Translations under genes and position numbers: made by a program
The notes under the pieces: generated by a model
Seen by the model: only the letters and a program-made list of their open reading frames with translations
The model's database searches: none
Told to the model about the DNA's origin: nothing
Shown here: piece by piece, positions 8,185 through 17,838 of the stretch
Position numbering within the stretch: position 1 is the stretch's first letter
Layout: every line of letters starts with the position of its first letter
Assembly: GCA_001281695.1 (NCBI GenBank)
Contig: LJIE01000001.1
Span: 3,681,521-3,745,520 of the forward strand
From: a bacterium 336/3
Lineage (GTDB): Bacteria; Bacteroidota; Bacteroidia; Cytophagales; Thermonemataceae
Reading direction: 5' to 3'
DNA length: 64,000 bases

Positions 8185-9156
8185 TTAAACAATAATTCCT
8201 TTTTCTATACCAATCTTGATATTCTCAAGCATAGTCTTTGTCATTTTATCCAAATCATAATCAGGTTTCCAGCCCCAATCATTTTGGGCTTGGCTATCAT
8301 CAATGCTGTTAGGCCAAGAGTCTGCAATAGCTTGTCTGAAATCTATATTATAAGTAATGGTAAATTCTGGGATAGTTTTCTGGATAGATTGTGCTATTTC
8401 TTTTGGTGAAAAACTCATTCCACTCAAATTATAGGATGTTCTTACTGCAATTTTTGATGCATCAGCATGCATTAAGTCTAAAGTTGCTTTAATCGCATCA
8501 TCCATGTACATCATAGGTAAGTATGTATTTTCTGAAAGAAAACACTCATAAGTCTTAGAATACAATGCTTTATGGTAAATGTCTACTGCATAGTCAGTTG
8601 TACCTCCTCCTGGCATAGATTTATAACCTATCAATCCAGGGTAACGCAAACTACGTACATCTACTCCATAACGTTTAAAATAATAGTTACACCAACCCTC
8701 ACCTGCTTGTTTACTGATGCCATATACAGTAGTAGGTTCCATAGAACAAAATTGTGGAGTATTATCTTTAGGAGTGGTTGGTCCAAAAACAGCAATAGAA
8801 CTTGGAAAATAAATTTTATGTAGTTTCTTCTCTATGGCAATATCCAAAACATTAATAAGTCCTTGCATATTAAGCTGCCAAGCATGTTTGGGATGCTTTT
8901 CGCCTGTAGCCGAAAGCATGGCTGCAAGGTGATAGATTTGAGTAATATTATACTTTTCTACAATTTCATTGAGACGGATAGGATTTAAAACATCTAATTT
9001 CTCAAAAATACCAAGTTCTTCCTTACGAATTTTGGCAGGCTCTCGAACATCAGAAGAAACCACTTGATTTTCTCCATATACATTTTTCAGGGCAGTAACC
9101 AGTTCAACACCCAATTGACCTGCCGAGCCAATAACTAAAATAGATTCTTTTTGCAT
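8185..9156 (-). CDS. SDR-type L-threonine 3-dehydrogenase / NAD-dependent epimerase family
   Basis: A 323-residue extended short-chain dehydrogenase. The NAD-binding GSAGQLG is near residue 10 and the active-site Tyr-x-x-x-Lys is in TTVYGISKQAGE (about 145-156), with Ser in FPSSIAVFG. The substrate region (YPGLIGYKSMPGGGTTDYAV) matches what I recall of the GalE-like L-threonine 3-dehydrogenases of Cytophaga and Flavobacterium, which oxidise threonine to 2-amino-3-ketobutyrate. Other sugar epimerase activities cannot be excluded from sequence alone. Single gene, convergent with its neighbour. Confidence 0.85.
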   Translation of the reverse strand: MQKESILVIGSAGQLGVELVTALKNVYGENQVVSSDVREPAKIRKEELGIFEKLDVLNPIRLNEIVEKYNITQIYHLAAMLSATGEKHPKHAWQLNMQGLINVLDIAIEKKLHKIYFPSSIAVFGPTTPKDNTPQFCSMEPTTVYGISKQAGEGWCNYYFKRYGVDVRSLRYPGLIGYKSMPGGGTTDYAVDIYHKALYSKTYECFLSENTYLPMMYMDDAIKATLDLMHADASKIAVRTSYNLSGMSFSPKEIAQSIQKTIPEFTITYNIDFRQAIADSWPNSIDDSQAQNDWGWKPDYDLDKMTKTMLENIKIGIEKGIIV

Positions 9157-9318
9157 GCTTTGTGTTGTTTCGTAGTAAAATTAATACTTTTTCGAGAAAA
9201 AATAGAATTTTTTTAAGCATTATTCATGAATAAAAAAGTAGTAAGTTTAGATAAAGGGTTGATTTTATTTTAATAGCTTTGCCCAAAATTTATAGATTGT
9301 ATTTATCATTCATAGTTT

Positions 9319-9954
9319 ATGGAAAATGTAGCTCATAAAATAGCATCTTTATTATTAGAAATTCAGGCTGTAAAACTAAGCCCCAATGCTCCTTTTAAGT
9401 GGAGTTCTGGATGGCTCTCTCCTATTTATTGTGATAACCGTCTCACACTTTCATATCCTGAAACTCGTACTTACATTAAAAATGCTTTTGTAGATTTAAT
9501 AAAAGCTAAATTTGCTGATGTAGAAGCTATTGCAGGTGTTGCTACAGCAGGAATTCCCCAAGGGGCTTTGATTGCAGACGCAATGGGTTTGCCGTTTGTT
9601 TATGTACGCTCTGAAGCAAAAAAACATGGTATGACAAATCTAATTGAAGGCAAAGTTGAACCTAATCAGAAAATTGTAGTCATTGAAGATTTGATTTCTA
9701 CGGGTGGGAGCTCTCTGAAAGTAGTTGATGCTTTAAGAGAAGCAAATTGTGACGTTTTGGGACTTGTAGCTATCATGACTTATGGCTTTGAAGTAGCTAT
9801 ACAGGCTTTTGAAGAAAAAAATGTTCCTTTTTATACTTTATCTAATTATAATTTTGTACTTGATGAGGCTCTTAAACAAAATATAATTGATACAAATATT
9901 CAAAAATCGTTGGAAGAATGGAGAAAAGAACCCAGTAATTGGCAAGGTATTTAA
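9319..9954 (+). CDS. pyrE: Orotate phosphoribosyltransferase
   Basis: A 211-residue type I phosphoribosyltransferase. The PRPP loop is IVVIEDLISTGGSS (about 117-130). The orotate-side motifs FKWSSGWLSPIYCDNR and FVYVRSEAKKHG are intact. It makes orotidine 5'-phosphate in pyrimidine synthesis in the cytoplasm. No other pyr gene is adjacent. TAGCTTTG at 9274-9281 fits a -10-type element, but no good upstream half is visible at the right distance. Confidence 0.94.
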   Translation: MENVAHKIASLLLEIQAVKLSPNAPFKWSSGWLSPIYCDNRLTLSYPETRTYIKNAFVDLIKAKFADVEAIAGVATAGIPQGALIADAMGLPFVYVRSEAKKHGMTNLIEGKVEPNQKIVVIEDLISTGGSSLKVVDALREANCDVLGLVAIMTYGFEVAIQAFEEKNVPFYTLSNYNFVLDEALKQNIIDTNIQKSLEEWRKEPSNWQGI

Positions 9955-10123
9955 TATATAAAGTGTAAACCAAATATTTATCTACTAATTAACTTACAGT
10001 TTGGCTTTAATTTTAAATATCCAATAGAAAATTATTCATAGATATTTGTAATATAATGATATCAAACATCATTATACTAAATATCTATTCAAAAAAGATA
10101 ATCTGAAATAAAATATACAATGA

Positions 10124-11152
10124 ATGAACTATAGCAACCAAATATTATTTCTTTTAAGTGCTTTGGGTATTTTTAATAGTATTATTTTAAGCACCTTTTT
10201 TGTATTTTTCAAAAAAAACAAAGCTATTTCAGACTTTTTTTTAGGTGGCTTATTATTCGTTTTGAGTATTAGAATTGGAAAGTCCGTATTTTTTTATTTT
10301 AATACTCATTTGTCTAGAATATATTTACAAGTAGGACTATCAGCCTGTTTTTTAATAGGTCCTATGTTATATTTCTTTGTAAAATCAAAATCACAGAAAC
10401 TCAATTCTTCTTTTGCCAAATATAGTTTGGTCTTTCTTTTATTGTTTATTATTGTTTTTGGCATTCTTTTTCCATATCAAGAATACCCATCTTTGTGGGG
10501 AAATCAAGTTTATTGTATCATTAATTATCAATGGTTAATTTTTATTTTTTTATCAATCTACACAGCTAAATCTGTTTTTCAGAAATTATTTAATGCTCGT
10601 AACTTAATCACTCATAATGATATTTGGATTATGACAATTATAATAGGGGTTTCTATTATTTGGATTTCTTATTTTACGGGAAGATATACTTCTTACATTT
10701 CAGGAGCATTGACTTTTTCATTTAGTTTTTACATCTCTTTCCTTGTTATTTTTTATATCAAAAGCAAACCATCAGTTTCAAATATTACAAAAGAAAAATA
10801 CATTAATAAAATAGATGAAAAATTAGTTAAAGAAATTCAAGATAAAATAATTACACTTTTTGAAACACAAAAAATTTATACAAATCCTAATCTTACTTTA
10901 TCACTTTTGGCACAAGAGTTAAAGATACGCCCTCAGTTGCTCTCACAATTTATCAATGACAACTTGAATAAAAGTTTTGCTCAATTTATCAACGAGTATC
11001 GAGTAGATGAAGCCAAACAGCTACTAAAGAAGAATACACATTTGAAAATAGATACTGTAGGTATGGAATGTGGCTTTAATTCAAGTAGTTCCTTTTATAG
11101 TACTTTCAAAAAAATCACAGGCACAACCCCTTCAAACTACCAGAAAGCCTAA
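10124..11152 (+). CDS. Membrane-bound AraC-family transcriptional regulator
   Basis: A 342-residue protein. The first ~215 residues hold about six or seven hydrophobic segments, and the last ~110 form an AraC DNA-binding domain (LTLSLLAQELKIRPQLLSQFIN, then IDTVGMECGFNSSSSFYSTFKK). This membrane-anchored AraC type is common in Bacteroidota. The receptor gene starts 123 bases downstream on the same strand and is the probable target. A second ATG four bases upstream (10120) runs into a stop after four codons, so 10124 is the start. Confidence 0.9.
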   Translation: MNYSNQILFLLSALGIFNSIILSTFFVFFKKNKAISDFFLGGLLFVLSIRIGKSVFFYFNTHLSRIYLQVGLSACFLIGPMLYFFVKSKSQKLNSSFAKYSLVFLLLFIIVFGILFPYQEYPSLWGNQVYCIINYQWLIFIFLSIYTAKSVFQKLFNARNLITHNDIWIMTIIIGVSIIWISYFTGRYTSYISGALTFSFSFYISFLVIFYIKSKPSVSNITKEKYINKIDEKLVKEIQDKIITLFETQKIYTNPNLTLSLLAQELKIRPQLLSQFINDNLNKSFAQFINEYRVDEAKQLLKKNTHLKIDTVGMECGFNSSSSFYSTFKKITGTTPSNYQKA

Positions 11153-11222
11153 TTTTTACTCCTAAAATATACATTTGGACTTCTCGATCATAAACTTGGA
11201 GTGATTTAAAATTTCAGCAATA

Positions 11223-11230
11223 TAGTTTTG
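11223..11230 (+). promoter_or_regulatory. Possible -10 element of the receptor gene
   Basis: TAGTTTTG matches TAnnTTTG and lies 45 bases before the receptor start. The nearest TTG upstream is 24 bases away, longer than usual, so this promoter may need an activator such as the adjacent AraC protein. Confidence 0.35.
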
Positions 11231-11275
11231 CAAAGATATTTTTAGATCATTAAAATTTTATGTTTAAGGCTTCTT

Positions 11276-13663
11276 ATGAAAAACTCCATTATCAATTTTA
11301 TAGTTGCATTTTGTTTCACGGCTTTGCAAAGTTACAGCCAAACCATCAGTTCTATTTCAGGAAAAGTAATAAGTACTTCAAATGAATTAATCATAGGAAA
11401 TGTACTTGTATTGTCTGTTAAAGATTCTGTTTTTATTAAGGGAACAAGTTTTACAGACACAACCTTTATTTTAACCAATATCAATAAATCAGAAGTATTA
11501 CTCAAGTTTTCTTCTTTATCATTTCCTGATACAATTATAAGAGTTACCTATAGAGGGCTATCTGATATTGATATAGGTACAATTGTTATGAAAGTAGATG
11601 AAAATGACTTGGAGGCTATTAAAGTTGTAGGTACACTACCCCTTATAAAACACAATGCCGATGGAACAATTGAAGTGAATGTAGCCAATACTATCCTCTC
11701 TGCTAGTAGTTCTATTACTGAAATACTTTCTAAATCTCCGAATATCATAGAGAATAATGGTCAATTATCTGTCTTTGGGAAAGGCGAGGCCATGCTTTTT
11801 CTTAATGGCAAACAAATTACAAATGAACGATTATCTTCTATACCTGTTTCTCAGATATTAAAGATTGAAATTATTTCCAATCCTTCTTCGAAATACGATG
11901 CAGAAGGAAAAGCAGTCATTAATATCATTACAAAAACCATTGTTGAAGCAGGCATTATGGGAACAATCAGTCAGCAAATTACTTATTCTGATTTTGCAGG
12001 AACTAACACACAATCATTTCTGGATTTGAGTTATATGAAGGGTAAATTTTCAGTAATCGGTAATTATTCATTGCTTTTGGGTGAAAATCGAATGTTTCTG
12101 CATACCACCAGAACCAGACCCTCAGTAGAAGAATACCTCAAATCGGATTTGACAACTGATTGGAGATATAAAATGAATAATTACTCAAACTATGGTTTAG
12201 GTATGCAATACAACTTTAATAGTAAAAGCAATATTTCTATAGCATATAATGGTTATTTAGAAAACATGGGTGGGTCTACAAGAAGCCAAAACACTATTGA
12301 TACAAAAACTGATAATAGTTTTTACAGAAGCTATATTGACAAAGATGAAGAAAGAACCAATAATTCATTGACCTTAAATTATAATAAAACCCTTGATTCG
12401 CTTGGCTCTACTTTGTTTGTTGGGTCTCAGTATTCACAATTCAATTCTGATATTGATGACTTTATAACTGAGAATAAAACTGTTAATGGCGTAGATGGTA
12501 TCAGGTATTTACAAAATGATGTGAATCATAACATAACTGTTTCAAGCAGTCAGTTTGATTTTACAAAAACATTTCGTAATCATAAGAAATTAGAAATAGG
12601 AGCCAAGTTTAGTTATGTTAGTACCGAATCTGCTACAAACTTTCTTATAGCAGATAATGGCAGTGAATTCATATTAGACAATAATCTATCTAATAAATTT
12701 AGGTATGATGAAAAGATACCCGCTGCATATTTCAATTATAGTGGATCCATCAATAAAGTAAATTTTGGAATTGGCATAAGAGGCGAACTAACTGATTATA
12801 AACTTAATACAAGTATAGGAAATGGACAAATCCTCACTGATAATTATTTTAATATATTTCCTAACTTACAGATAAACACTATCATTTCCAAATCGCTTAA
12901 ATTAAGGGCTTCATATTTATCAAGAATAACAAGACCACGTTATCAAGCTCTTAACCCTTTTGTCATTTATCAAGATCCATTTACTACCATTGAAGGGAAC
13001 CCAAATCTAATACCTGAAAAAGTACATGCTTTTGAGGTAGGAGCAAATTATCAAGATTTTGATTTTCGAGTAGGATATAATTACACAATAGACCCTCTTA
13101 ACGCTGCTGCTCTAAGAGGCTTCAATCCTAATAGTTATGTTTTAAAAGCTATAAACTTAGACAAGGGTTACAGTTATTTTACATCCATTACTAAAAATAC
13201 CAATCTCAAGTGGTGGACTTCTATCAACACTGTAAATCTTAGTTACAACAACCTGATAACCAATCAATATAATTTTGTTTTTGTAAACCCTAAACCACAA
13301 TTATATCTCTATTCTAACAATACTTTCAATGTTAATAATTTATTCAAGGTACAATTGCTTGCATGGTATTTGGGTCGTAAGCAACAGGGTTTATATGATG
13401 AATACAGCAGATATTTGATAACATTGGGAGTTGAAAAAGATTTTCTGCAAAAAAAGTTAAAAATAAGATTTTTGGCTAATGATATTTTTACAAGAACCAA
13501 TGCTTCAGGGTTTTATAGTGTAGGCCAGACAAATATTATTTATAACAGAACTTTCAATAATAGTTACTTTAGATTTATTGCCACTTTTAATTTTGGGAAA
13601 CTAAAAAAATTCAATTTTAAAATTAAGTCAACTGGGCAGTCCGAGAATAATAGAGCAAACTAA
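11276..13663 (+). CDS. Outer-membrane beta-barrel (TonB-receptor-like) protein
   Basis: A 795-residue protein with a signal peptide (ending SYSQ, about 22). It has a carboxypeptidase-regulatory-like domain (about 25-105), a plug-like domain (about 110-215, ending NPSSKYDAEGKAVINI) and a long barrel rich in Asn, Tyr and Ser. In family and order it matches the partial receptor at the left edge, and both follow an AraC gene. It probably acts in outer-membrane uptake or signalling of an unknown ligand. The end (SENNRAN) lacks the usual terminal aromatic residue; FGKLKKFNFKIK about 20 residues earlier may be the last strand. Confidence 0.88.
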   Translation: MKNSIINFIVAFCFTALQSYSQTISSISGKVISTSNELIIGNVLVLSVKDSVFIKGTSFTDTTFILTNINKSEVLLKFSSLSFPDTIIRVTYRGLSDIDIGTIVMKVDENDLEAIKVVGTLPLIKHNADGTIEVNVANTILSASSSITEILSKSPNIIENNGQLSVFGKGEAMLFLNGKQITNERLSSIPVSQILKIEIISNPSSKYDAEGKAVINIITKTIVEAGIMGTISQQITYSDFAGTNTQSFLDLSYMKGKFSVIGNYSLLLGENRMFLHTTRTRPSVEEYLKSDLTTDWRYKMNNYSNYGLGMQYNFNSKSNISIAYNGYLENMGGSTRSQNTIDTKTDNSFYRSYIDKDEERTNNSLTLNYNKTLDSLGSTLFVGSQYSQFNSDIDDFITENKTVNGVDGIRYLQNDVNHNITVSSSQFDFTKTFRNHKKLEIGAKFSYVSTESATNFLIADNGSEFILDNNLSNKFRYDEKIPAAYFNYSGSINKVNFGIGIRGELTDYKLNTSIGNGQILTDNYFNIFPNLQINTIISKSLKLRASYLSRITRPRYQALNPFVIYQDPFTTIEGNPNLIPEKVHAFEVGANYQDFDFRVGYNYTIDPLNAAALRGFNPNSYVLKAINLDKGYSYFTSITKNTNLKWWTSINTVNLSYNNLITNQYNFVFVNPKPQLYLYSNNTFNVNNLFKVQLLAWYLGRKQQGLYDEYSRYLITLGVEKDFLQKKLKIRFLANDIFTRTNASGFYSVGQTNIIYNRTFNNSYFRFIATFNFGKLKKFNFKIKSTGQSENNRAN

Positions 13664-13992
13664 TTGAATCGCCATCTTAAGGAGTTATTATTCCAAACTC
13701 TAAAAAACAACATTAGAATCCTTCCATAATATTTTTAGATTTTTTATAAAATTGTAAAATGAAATGGAAGGAGAATTTTGTAGTCTAAATGTGTTTTATA
13801 GTGAAAAAAAGTACTTTTTAACAATTGTATTAAGAAGCGATTCTTTTACAAAATATCCACTCATTGCTACTTTTATAATACTCAATTATAATAGGGGTCT
13901 ATTAGAAGAATAGATTTTAAAAGCTTGAAGGTTTTTCATTTGTTTATTTGCATCTTTTTTTACAACTTGTTTCGGAAATATACTTTTGTGAT
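13664..13992. other. Intergenic region, no gene seen
   Basis: A 329-base AT-rich gap with no credible ORF or RNA gene. TACTTTTG at 13981-13988 matches the -10 consensus TAnnTTTG but sits right at the next start codon and has no upstream half, so it is not called as a promoter. Confidence 0.5.
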
Positions 13993-15861
13993 ATGGAATA
14001 CACTCAAAATCAAGAATCTCATGCTTTACGTGTGAAAGAATTAGAGACTATTATTAAAATTTGCGATGAACTCAAAAGTCTCAATAGTGATATTAATCCT
14101 TTTATTTATTTTCGTAAAGCTCAAGCCTTACTTGCCTTAGGTAAAGAGGAAGAAGGTTTGAGAGTTTTGAATATAGCTCAAGATATTTTTGAGGAAAACT
14201 ATGGTACATTAGAAGATTCTTACTCTTGGAGTAAAGAGGTAAATGAGCTATATCTCAATATTTTAATAGAACAAGCTAAAAGACAAGAAAGAAATCCAGC
14301 AAAAGCTTTGTGGCTTTATAATGAGGCTTATCAGCTTACCAAAGAACCTGAACTACGTTATGAGTTTAAGCAAATGCGTCAGACTGCCTATCAAGATTTG
14401 GTAAATAGCCCAGTAGCTCTCAAACGTTTTGCTTATATTGAAGAAGATTTACCTAATACAGAGCCTGTTTCTATTCTTCCTTTATTAAGTTCAGATACAG
14501 GAAATATCAAATTGGTTGGCAATACAAACAAGAAAGGTTCTTTTTGGATTGCACATCCTTACAAAAAACGTATTTATTACGATTTTGAGCAAGCTAATCA
14601 ATTAGCTTTCAACGATTATATAAATGAGTTTGTACAACTTGTTCAACATTTAGGAGCCAACAAAATTACTTTAGAATATATCAATGAAAGGCAAAATGAA
14701 GGCAAAAATGACCCTGCTGCCGAAAAACTCCCTGATGATGTAAGCAATCAGATTTCAAGAAAAGCTTCTTCAACGATTATCATACACGAATTTCATCCAA
14801 GACAAAGAGCTCATGTACCTACTCATCTGTCTTGGTATGCTTCTCAACAGGAGTGGCAATCTTTAGTTGCACAAAGGAGTCAGGGCTCACTAACTGAGGT
14901 AAGTATAACACTTAATTCTGCTAATATTTTACGTATTCAAGAATCTGATTTAGAGGAAGTTCAAGAGGAATTAAGAGAACTTTTAGATAATAACTACAAA
15001 TCAGGAAAATCTGAAACTACCAATGTTCGCCAAAAAAAGCGAATTCGTAAAACTGGTAAGCAAGAGCATCATGATTTCAGTCTGCAAAGAGATTGGAAAT
15101 ATATTGAATGTAATATTAAAGTAGAGTTTACACCTTTAGAGCAACTGAAAGGAGAAATTATTGCAACAGAACTTGAAATCATTTCTTTAGATTTACCTGA
15201 ACCTACTATTGAAAATAGAAAAATGGCAAGTGTGGATGTTTCTTCCATGATTCAGGAAGTAGTAGAAAAAATAAAGCCTATTGCTACACAACAGACTGAA
15301 AAACAAGAAAAAACAAAACCTATTGTTACACAGCAAAATGAAATACAAGAAGAAACAGCAACTCAGGAAATAAAAAAACAAGAGCCTGTCGTAAAGAAAA
15401 AAACACAGCAATTTTATTCCTCTGATGATGAAGAAACTGCTTATGACAAATGGAAAAAGCTGATTCAAGAAGAAAGACGCATTGCTAAGGAACTTTTAGA
15501 AGAACATGATAAGAACCCTGATGTAGAGAAAGTGTTAGATAAAATTATTACTGTTGAACCCAAACGTGAAAGAGATAATATATTAGACCCTGACATTACA
15601 GAAGAAGAAAAGAAAAAACCTGAGACAATTATTCTTGAAAAGAAAGAACCTTTAAAGGAAACTATTTCTTCTGAAGATACAAGAGATCAAGATGGGCTTA
15701 CAGCTGATGAACGTTATTATTATGAGATGTTACAACATGCTTACCAAGATGGTAATGTATCTGAAGATGTACGAAAGGTTTTAGAACGTCGCCGTCAACG
15801 TTATAAAATTTCAGAGCAAAGAGCAAAAGAAATTGAAAAGATGATGCTGGATAAAAAATAA
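13993..15861 (+). CDS. Large hypothetical protein with TPR-like N-terminus and helical C-terminal module
   Basis: About 622 residues from MEYTQNQESH; an in-frame ATG at 13948 would add 15 residues of unlikely sequence. No signal peptide or membrane segment is seen. Residues ~1-140 are helical with TPR-like pairs (FIYFRKAQALLALGKEEEGL). The middle (about 150-410) is a mixed alpha/beta region with GSFWIAHPYKKRIYYD and HEFHPRQRAHVPTH. Residues ~430-560 are Glu/Lys/Gln-rich and probably disordered. The last ~50 form a compact helical module (ADERYYYEMLQHAYQDGNVS followed by EDVRKVLERRR and ISEQRAKEIEKM). I do not recognise the whole protein. Confidence 0.7.
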   Translation: MEYTQNQESHALRVKELETIIKICDELKSLNSDINPFIYFRKAQALLALGKEEEGLRVLNIAQDIFEENYGTLEDSYSWSKEVNELYLNILIEQAKRQERNPAKALWLYNEAYQLTKEPELRYEFKQMRQTAYQDLVNSPVALKRFAYIEEDLPNTEPVSILPLLSSDTGNIKLVGNTNKKGSFWIAHPYKKRIYYDFEQANQLAFNDYINEFVQLVQHLGANKITLEYINERQNEGKNDPAAEKLPDDVSNQISRKASSTIIIHEFHPRQRAHVPTHLSWYASQQEWQSLVAQRSQGSLTEVSITLNSANILRIQESDLEEVQEELRELLDNNYKSGKSETTNVRQKKRIRKTGKQEHHDFSLQRDWKYIECNIKVEFTPLEQLKGEIIATELEIISLDLPEPTIENRKMASVDVSSMIQEVVEKIKPIATQQTEKQEKTKPIVTQQNEIQEETATQEIKKQEPVVKKKTQQFYSSDDEETAYDKWKKLIQEERRIAKELLEEHDKNPDVEKVLDKIITVEPKRERDNILDPDITEEEKKKPETIILEKKEPLKETISSEDTRDQDGLTADERYYYEMLQHAYQDGNVSEDVRKVLERRRQRYKISEQRAKEIEKMMLDKK

Positions 15862-15900
15862 CAGTTTATTAACTCATTTTTCATTAAGCAAAATTTATTT

Positions 15901-15921
15901 TCTTTTCCTTTTAGGAAAAGA
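15901..15921 (+). terminator. Possible terminator
   Basis: TCTTTTCC-tttta-GGAAAAGA forms an 8-bp stem 40 bases after the stop, followed by a T-rich stretch. Confidence 0.4.
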
Positions 15922-16011
15922 ACTTATTCTTATTTTCCTTTTTCTTTTCTCTAAAACTATCATCATCCTCTTTTTACACTAAAATTTATAACATTTACAC
16001 CCACCAAAACT

Positions 16012-17112
16012 ATGATTTGTTTTAATGTTGGTCCTTCTAAAGTCTATCCACAAATACAAGGATTTTTACAAGATGCTTATAACCAAAATATATTGAGTAT
16101 GCCTCACCGTAGCCAAGATTTTATGGATATGGTGAAAAAAACTATTTTTTTGGTAAAACAAAAACTGAATATTCCACCTCAATATACAGTGTTGTTTGCT
16201 TCTTCTGCAACAGAATGTTGGGAGATTTTGGCTCAGTCATTGGTTACAAAAAAGAGTTATCATATTACTAGCGGAGCTTTTGGCGAAAAATGGTATGATT
16301 ATACACATGCTATTCATAGAACTGTAGAAAAACATAGTTTCGAGATAAACGAAAATATGAATATCACAAAAGTACAAACGTTTTTTACATTTGCAGAACG
16401 CAGAACGGGCAAAGCTGAATTAGAAGAAAAAGCATTGATATGTTTTACACAAAATGAAACCTCCAATGGTACACAAATACCAATGAGTACTATTGAAGAA
16501 GTGCATGAAATGTTTCCTAAACAACTCATTGCTGTTGATGCCACTTCATCTATGGCAGGTGTGAATTTTTCGTGGAAAAGTGCTGATATTTGGTATGCTT
16601 CTGTACAAAAGTGTTTTGGGTTACCTGCTGGAACATCCATTATGGTACTTTCACCAAGAGCTGTGGCTCGTGCTTCGGAGATTGGAGAGAAAAAGCATTA
16701 CAATAGTTTACTAAAAATGTGTGAAAATATCGAAAAATACCAGACTACACATACCCCTAATGTTTTAGGTATTTACCTCTTAATGAGAACTTTGGACAGC
16801 ATACCTTCTATCAAAGAGACTGATGAGCTTACTAAAAAAAGAGCTAAAATTTGGTATCAATACTTCGAGAAACACCCTTTATTTAAACCTCTAATAAATT
16901 TGGAGGCTGTTCGTTCTGACACTGTTATTGCTCTAAAAACTTCTAAAGAGATTATTCCAACACTCAAAGAAAGAGCAAAAAAAGCAGGTTTTTTATTGGG
17001 AAGTGGTTATGATAGATGGAAAGAAAATACTTTTAGAATTGCCAATTTCCCTGCTATTACAGATGCAGAAATTGCTAAACTCAAAGATTTTTTACATAAA
17101 TATGAAGACTAA
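16012..17112 (+). CDS. Class V aminotransferase, phosphoserine-aminotransferase-like
   Basis: A 366-residue PLP enzyme beginning FNVGPSKVYP, the typical start of SerC/alanine-glyoxylate-type aminotransferases. The PLP lysine is in ASVQKCFGLPAG (about residue 200), preceded by VDATSSMAG with the cofactor-binding Asp. SerC converts 3-phosphohydroxypyruvate and glutamate to phosphoserine. This protein is a divergent member, so the exact substrate is uncertain. It stands between an unknown gene and DUF2461, with no serA or serB nearby. Confidence 0.8.
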   Translation: MICFNVGPSKVYPQIQGFLQDAYNQNILSMPHRSQDFMDMVKKTIFLVKQKLNIPPQYTVLFASSATECWEILAQSLVTKKSYHITSGAFGEKWYDYTHAIHRTVEKHSFEINENMNITKVQTFFTFAERRTGKAELEEKALICFTQNETSNGTQIPMSTIEEVHEMFPKQLIAVDATSSMAGVNFSWKSADIWYASVQKCFGLPAGTSIMVLSPRAVARASEIGEKKHYNSLLKMCENIEKYQTTHTPNVLGIYLLMRTLDSIPSIKETDELTKKRAKIWYQYFEKHPLFKPLINLEAVRSDTVIALKTSKEIIPTLKERAKKAGFLLGSGYDRWKENTFRIANFPAITDAEIAKLKDFLHKYED

Positions 17113-17169
17113 ACAGTTGAATACGTTAAAAAAACTAAACTATTCTTAACATATCAAACTTTTATATAA

Positions 17170-17838
17170 ATGATACATTCTACCACATTCGATTTCTTAA
17201 AAAATCTGAAAAAGAATAATAATAAAGAGTGGTTTGATAAAAATCGTGATGCTTATGAAAAAGCAAAAAAAAACTTTTTAGAGTTCACAGAAACCCTCAT
17301 TGATGGTATTTCTGAATTTGATGAAAATATTTATCATGCTCATTTAGATGCTAAAAGTTGTGTATCAAGAATAAACCGAGACATTCGTTTTTCAAAAGAT
17401 AAAACACCTTACAAGAGTAATTTTTTTGCAATCATCAATCAGGGAGGAAAAAAAAGCCCTCTTGGTGGATATTTTTTTCAGTTGGAGCCTAATGAGTCAT
17501 TTTTGGGTGGAGGTGTGTATATGTCTGAAGCTTCTATTTTACAAAAAATAAGAAAAGAAATTGATTACCATTTTGATAATTTTCAGGAGATTGTAGAATC
17601 CAAAACATTCAATAAAGCATTTAAAGATGGTATTAAATCTTCTAGTATATTGGCTCGCCCCCCAAAAGGTTATGAAGCTGATAATCCTGCTATTGAGTAT
17701 CTAAAAAGGAAAGATTTTTATACACTAAAATACCTCACTGACAAAGAATTACAAAGTGAAAAGACTATCACTTCTATTCTCGAAGGTTTTGCAACCGTAA
17801 ATCCCTTAGTGAATTTTATCAATGGAGCTTTTAAATAG
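17170..17838 (+). CDS. DUF2461 family protein
   Basis: A 222-residue cytoplasmic protein with the family landmarks: an N-terminal FLKNLKKNNNKEWFDKNRD, the central SRINRDIRFSKDKTPYKSNF, and GGYFFQLEPNESFLGGGVY. These match the DUF2461/TIGR02453 family, whose function is unknown. The stop overlaps the stop region of the convergent WD40 gene by eight bases, so both ends are tightly packed with no terminator between. Confidence 0.9.
   Translation: MIHSTTFDFLKNLKKNNNKEWFDKNRDAYEKAKKNFLEFTETLIDGISEFDENIYHAHLDAKSCVSRINRDIRFSKDKTPYKSNFFAIINQGGKKSPLGGYFFQLEPNESFLGGGVYMSEASILQKIRKEIDYHFDNFQEIVESKTFNKAFKDGIKSSSILARPPKGYEADNPAIEYLKRKDFYTLKYLTDKELQSEKTITSILEGFATVNPLVNFINGAFK

Noticed and set aside
13981-13988. 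TACTTTTG as a promoter for the large unknown gene
   Set aside because: It abuts the start codon and lacks a TTG at the right distance.
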